Source of the DNA: Azospirillum thiophilum
Lineage (GTDB): Bacteria > Pseudomonadota > Alphaproteobacteria > Azospirillales > Azospirillaceae
Direction: 5' to 3'
NCBI RefSeq assembly: GCF_001305595.1
Contig: NZ_CP012401.1
Location: 1,933,001-1,997,000, forward strand
DNA length: 64,000 bases
Shown: positions 63,404-64,000 of the stretch, piece by piece
Layout: every line of letters begins with the position of its first letter
Numbering within the stretch: position 1 is the first letter of the stretch
Notes under the pieces: generated by a model
Seen by the model: the letters and a program-made list of their open reading frames with translations, nothing else
Told to the model about the DNA's origin: nothing
The model's database searches: none
Program-made: the position numbers and the translations under genes

Positions 63404-64000
63404 ATGGGGTTCACGGTCACCTTCTGGGGCGTGCGCGGCACGATTCCCTGTCCGATGGCCTCGCATCTGGGCTTCGGCGGCAACACATCCTGCGTCGAGG
63501 TGCAGGCCGGACGGCAGCGGATCATCATCGATGCCGGGACCGGCCTGCGGATGCTGGGACGCAAGCTGCTGGCCGAGGGGGTGACCAGCGCGACGCTGCT
63601 GCTGAGCCATACCCATCTGGACCATATCAGCGGCTTTCCCTTCTTCGCGCCGGCCTACACCAAGGGCTTCAGCCTGCGGGTGATCTCCGGCCACCTGACC
63701 GGCGGTCCGGACATCGAAACGGTGATGGCGCGCCAGATGGAACGACCGCTGTTCCCGGTGCCGCTGCGCACCATGGGCGGCGACATCGGCTTCCTGGAGG
63801 TGCCGCCCGGCCACAGCTTCAAGCTGGAAGGCGGGGTGCGGATCCACACCGCGGCGCTGAATCATCCGGACGGCGCCACCGGCTACCGGATCGAATATCA
63901 GGGCCGGGCGGTCGCCTATGTCACCGATACCGAACATGTGCCGGACCAGCCCGACCGCAACATCCTGAATCTGGTCGACGGCGTCGATCTGCTGCTCTAC
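63404..64000 (+). CDS. MBL-fold metallohydrolase (3' end off the window)
   Basis: 199 codons in the window, from ATG 63404 preceded by GGAGG. beta-lactamase-fold signature VTFWGVRGTIPCPMASHLGF, IIIDAGTGLRMLGRKLL, then HTHLDH in LLLSHTHLDHISGFPFFAPA and the downstream metal residues H in AALNHPDGATGYRIEY and D in VAYVTDTEH. It resembles the class of phosphodiesterase-like/RNase Z-like MBL proteins. Continues past the right edge. Confidence 0.92.
   Translation, partial: MGFTVTFWGVRGTIPCPMASHLGFGGNTSCVEVQAGRQRIIIDAGTGLRMLGRKLLAEGVTSATLLLSHTHLDHISGFPFFAPAYTKGFSLRVISGHLTGGPDIETVMARQMERPLFPVPLRTMGGDIGFLEVPPGHSFKLEGGVRIHTAALNHPDGATGYRIEYQGRAVAYVTDTEHVPDQPDRNILNLVDGVDLLLY

Overview
The window is a GC-rich (roughly two-thirds G+C) alphaproteobacterial chromosome segment. 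Gene content and order point to Rhodospirillales, most likely Azospirillum or a close relative. Supporting signs are the linkage of zapA, a 6S-like RNA and a 5-formyl-THF cyclo-ligase gene, an unbroken ruvCAB-ybgC-tolQRAB-pal-cpoB-tilS-ftsH run, a CheY with two CheZ-type phosphatases, and several chemoreceptors. Genus assignment is inference from family resemblance. Most of the window is housekeeping core; I see no prophage, integrase, insertion sequence, CRISPR array, rRNA or tRNA.

Layout. 1-6.1 kb: the 5' end of mutL, a small PilZ-like protein, a DUF3095 protein, YccF, two poorly characterised ORFs, and two tandem NarL/LuxR response regulators. 6.7-14.3 kb: UvrD/PcrA helicase, an unrecognised conserved protein, PrmA, a TerB-like protein and a two-domain aminopeptidase P. 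14.6-17.2 kb: a chemotaxis module, cheY followed by two CheZ-like phosphatases that carry FliM-like peptides. 17.4-20.8 kb: thrC, an M16 protease and a GNAT acetyltransferase. 20.8-25.7 kb (minus strand): efp, suhB and a MotA/TolQ-like channel flanked by two OmpA-domain genes. The EF-P lysyltransferase gene epmA diverges from efp. 27.3-32.4 kb (minus): FadL, TauE/SafE, ThiE, class I aldolase and two small ORFs. 32.6-38 kb: a lone HicB, a Cache chemoreceptor, and gap and tkt on the minus strand. 38.5-41.6 kb: DUF4164, zapA, 6S RNA, cyclo-ligase, YmdB and YebC. 41.7-54 kb: ruvC (fused to a DUF559 nuclease), ruvA, ruvB, the Tol-Pal cluster, tilS and ftsH. 54-64 kb: an unrecognised 387-residue protein, fabI, a YihY/BrkB protein, DUF805, a DnaJ-like protein, a glycine-zipper lipoprotein, pdxH, a CDF transporter, a soluble chemoreceptor and the start of an MBL-fold hydrolase.

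Most noteworthy: (i) a CheZ-type phosphatase with six tandem SQADID-type peptides resembling the CheY-P-docking N-terminus of FliM, next to cheY and a second CheZ-like gene with one such peptide; (ii) an in-frame fusion of RuvC to a DUF559 endonuclease through a linker translated from an intergenic-type palindromic repeat; (iii) a MotA/TolQ-like plus MotB-like ion-channel pair with an unusually long predicted periplasmic coiled coil, downstream of efp-suhB. All functions are read from sequence motifs; no database search was run.
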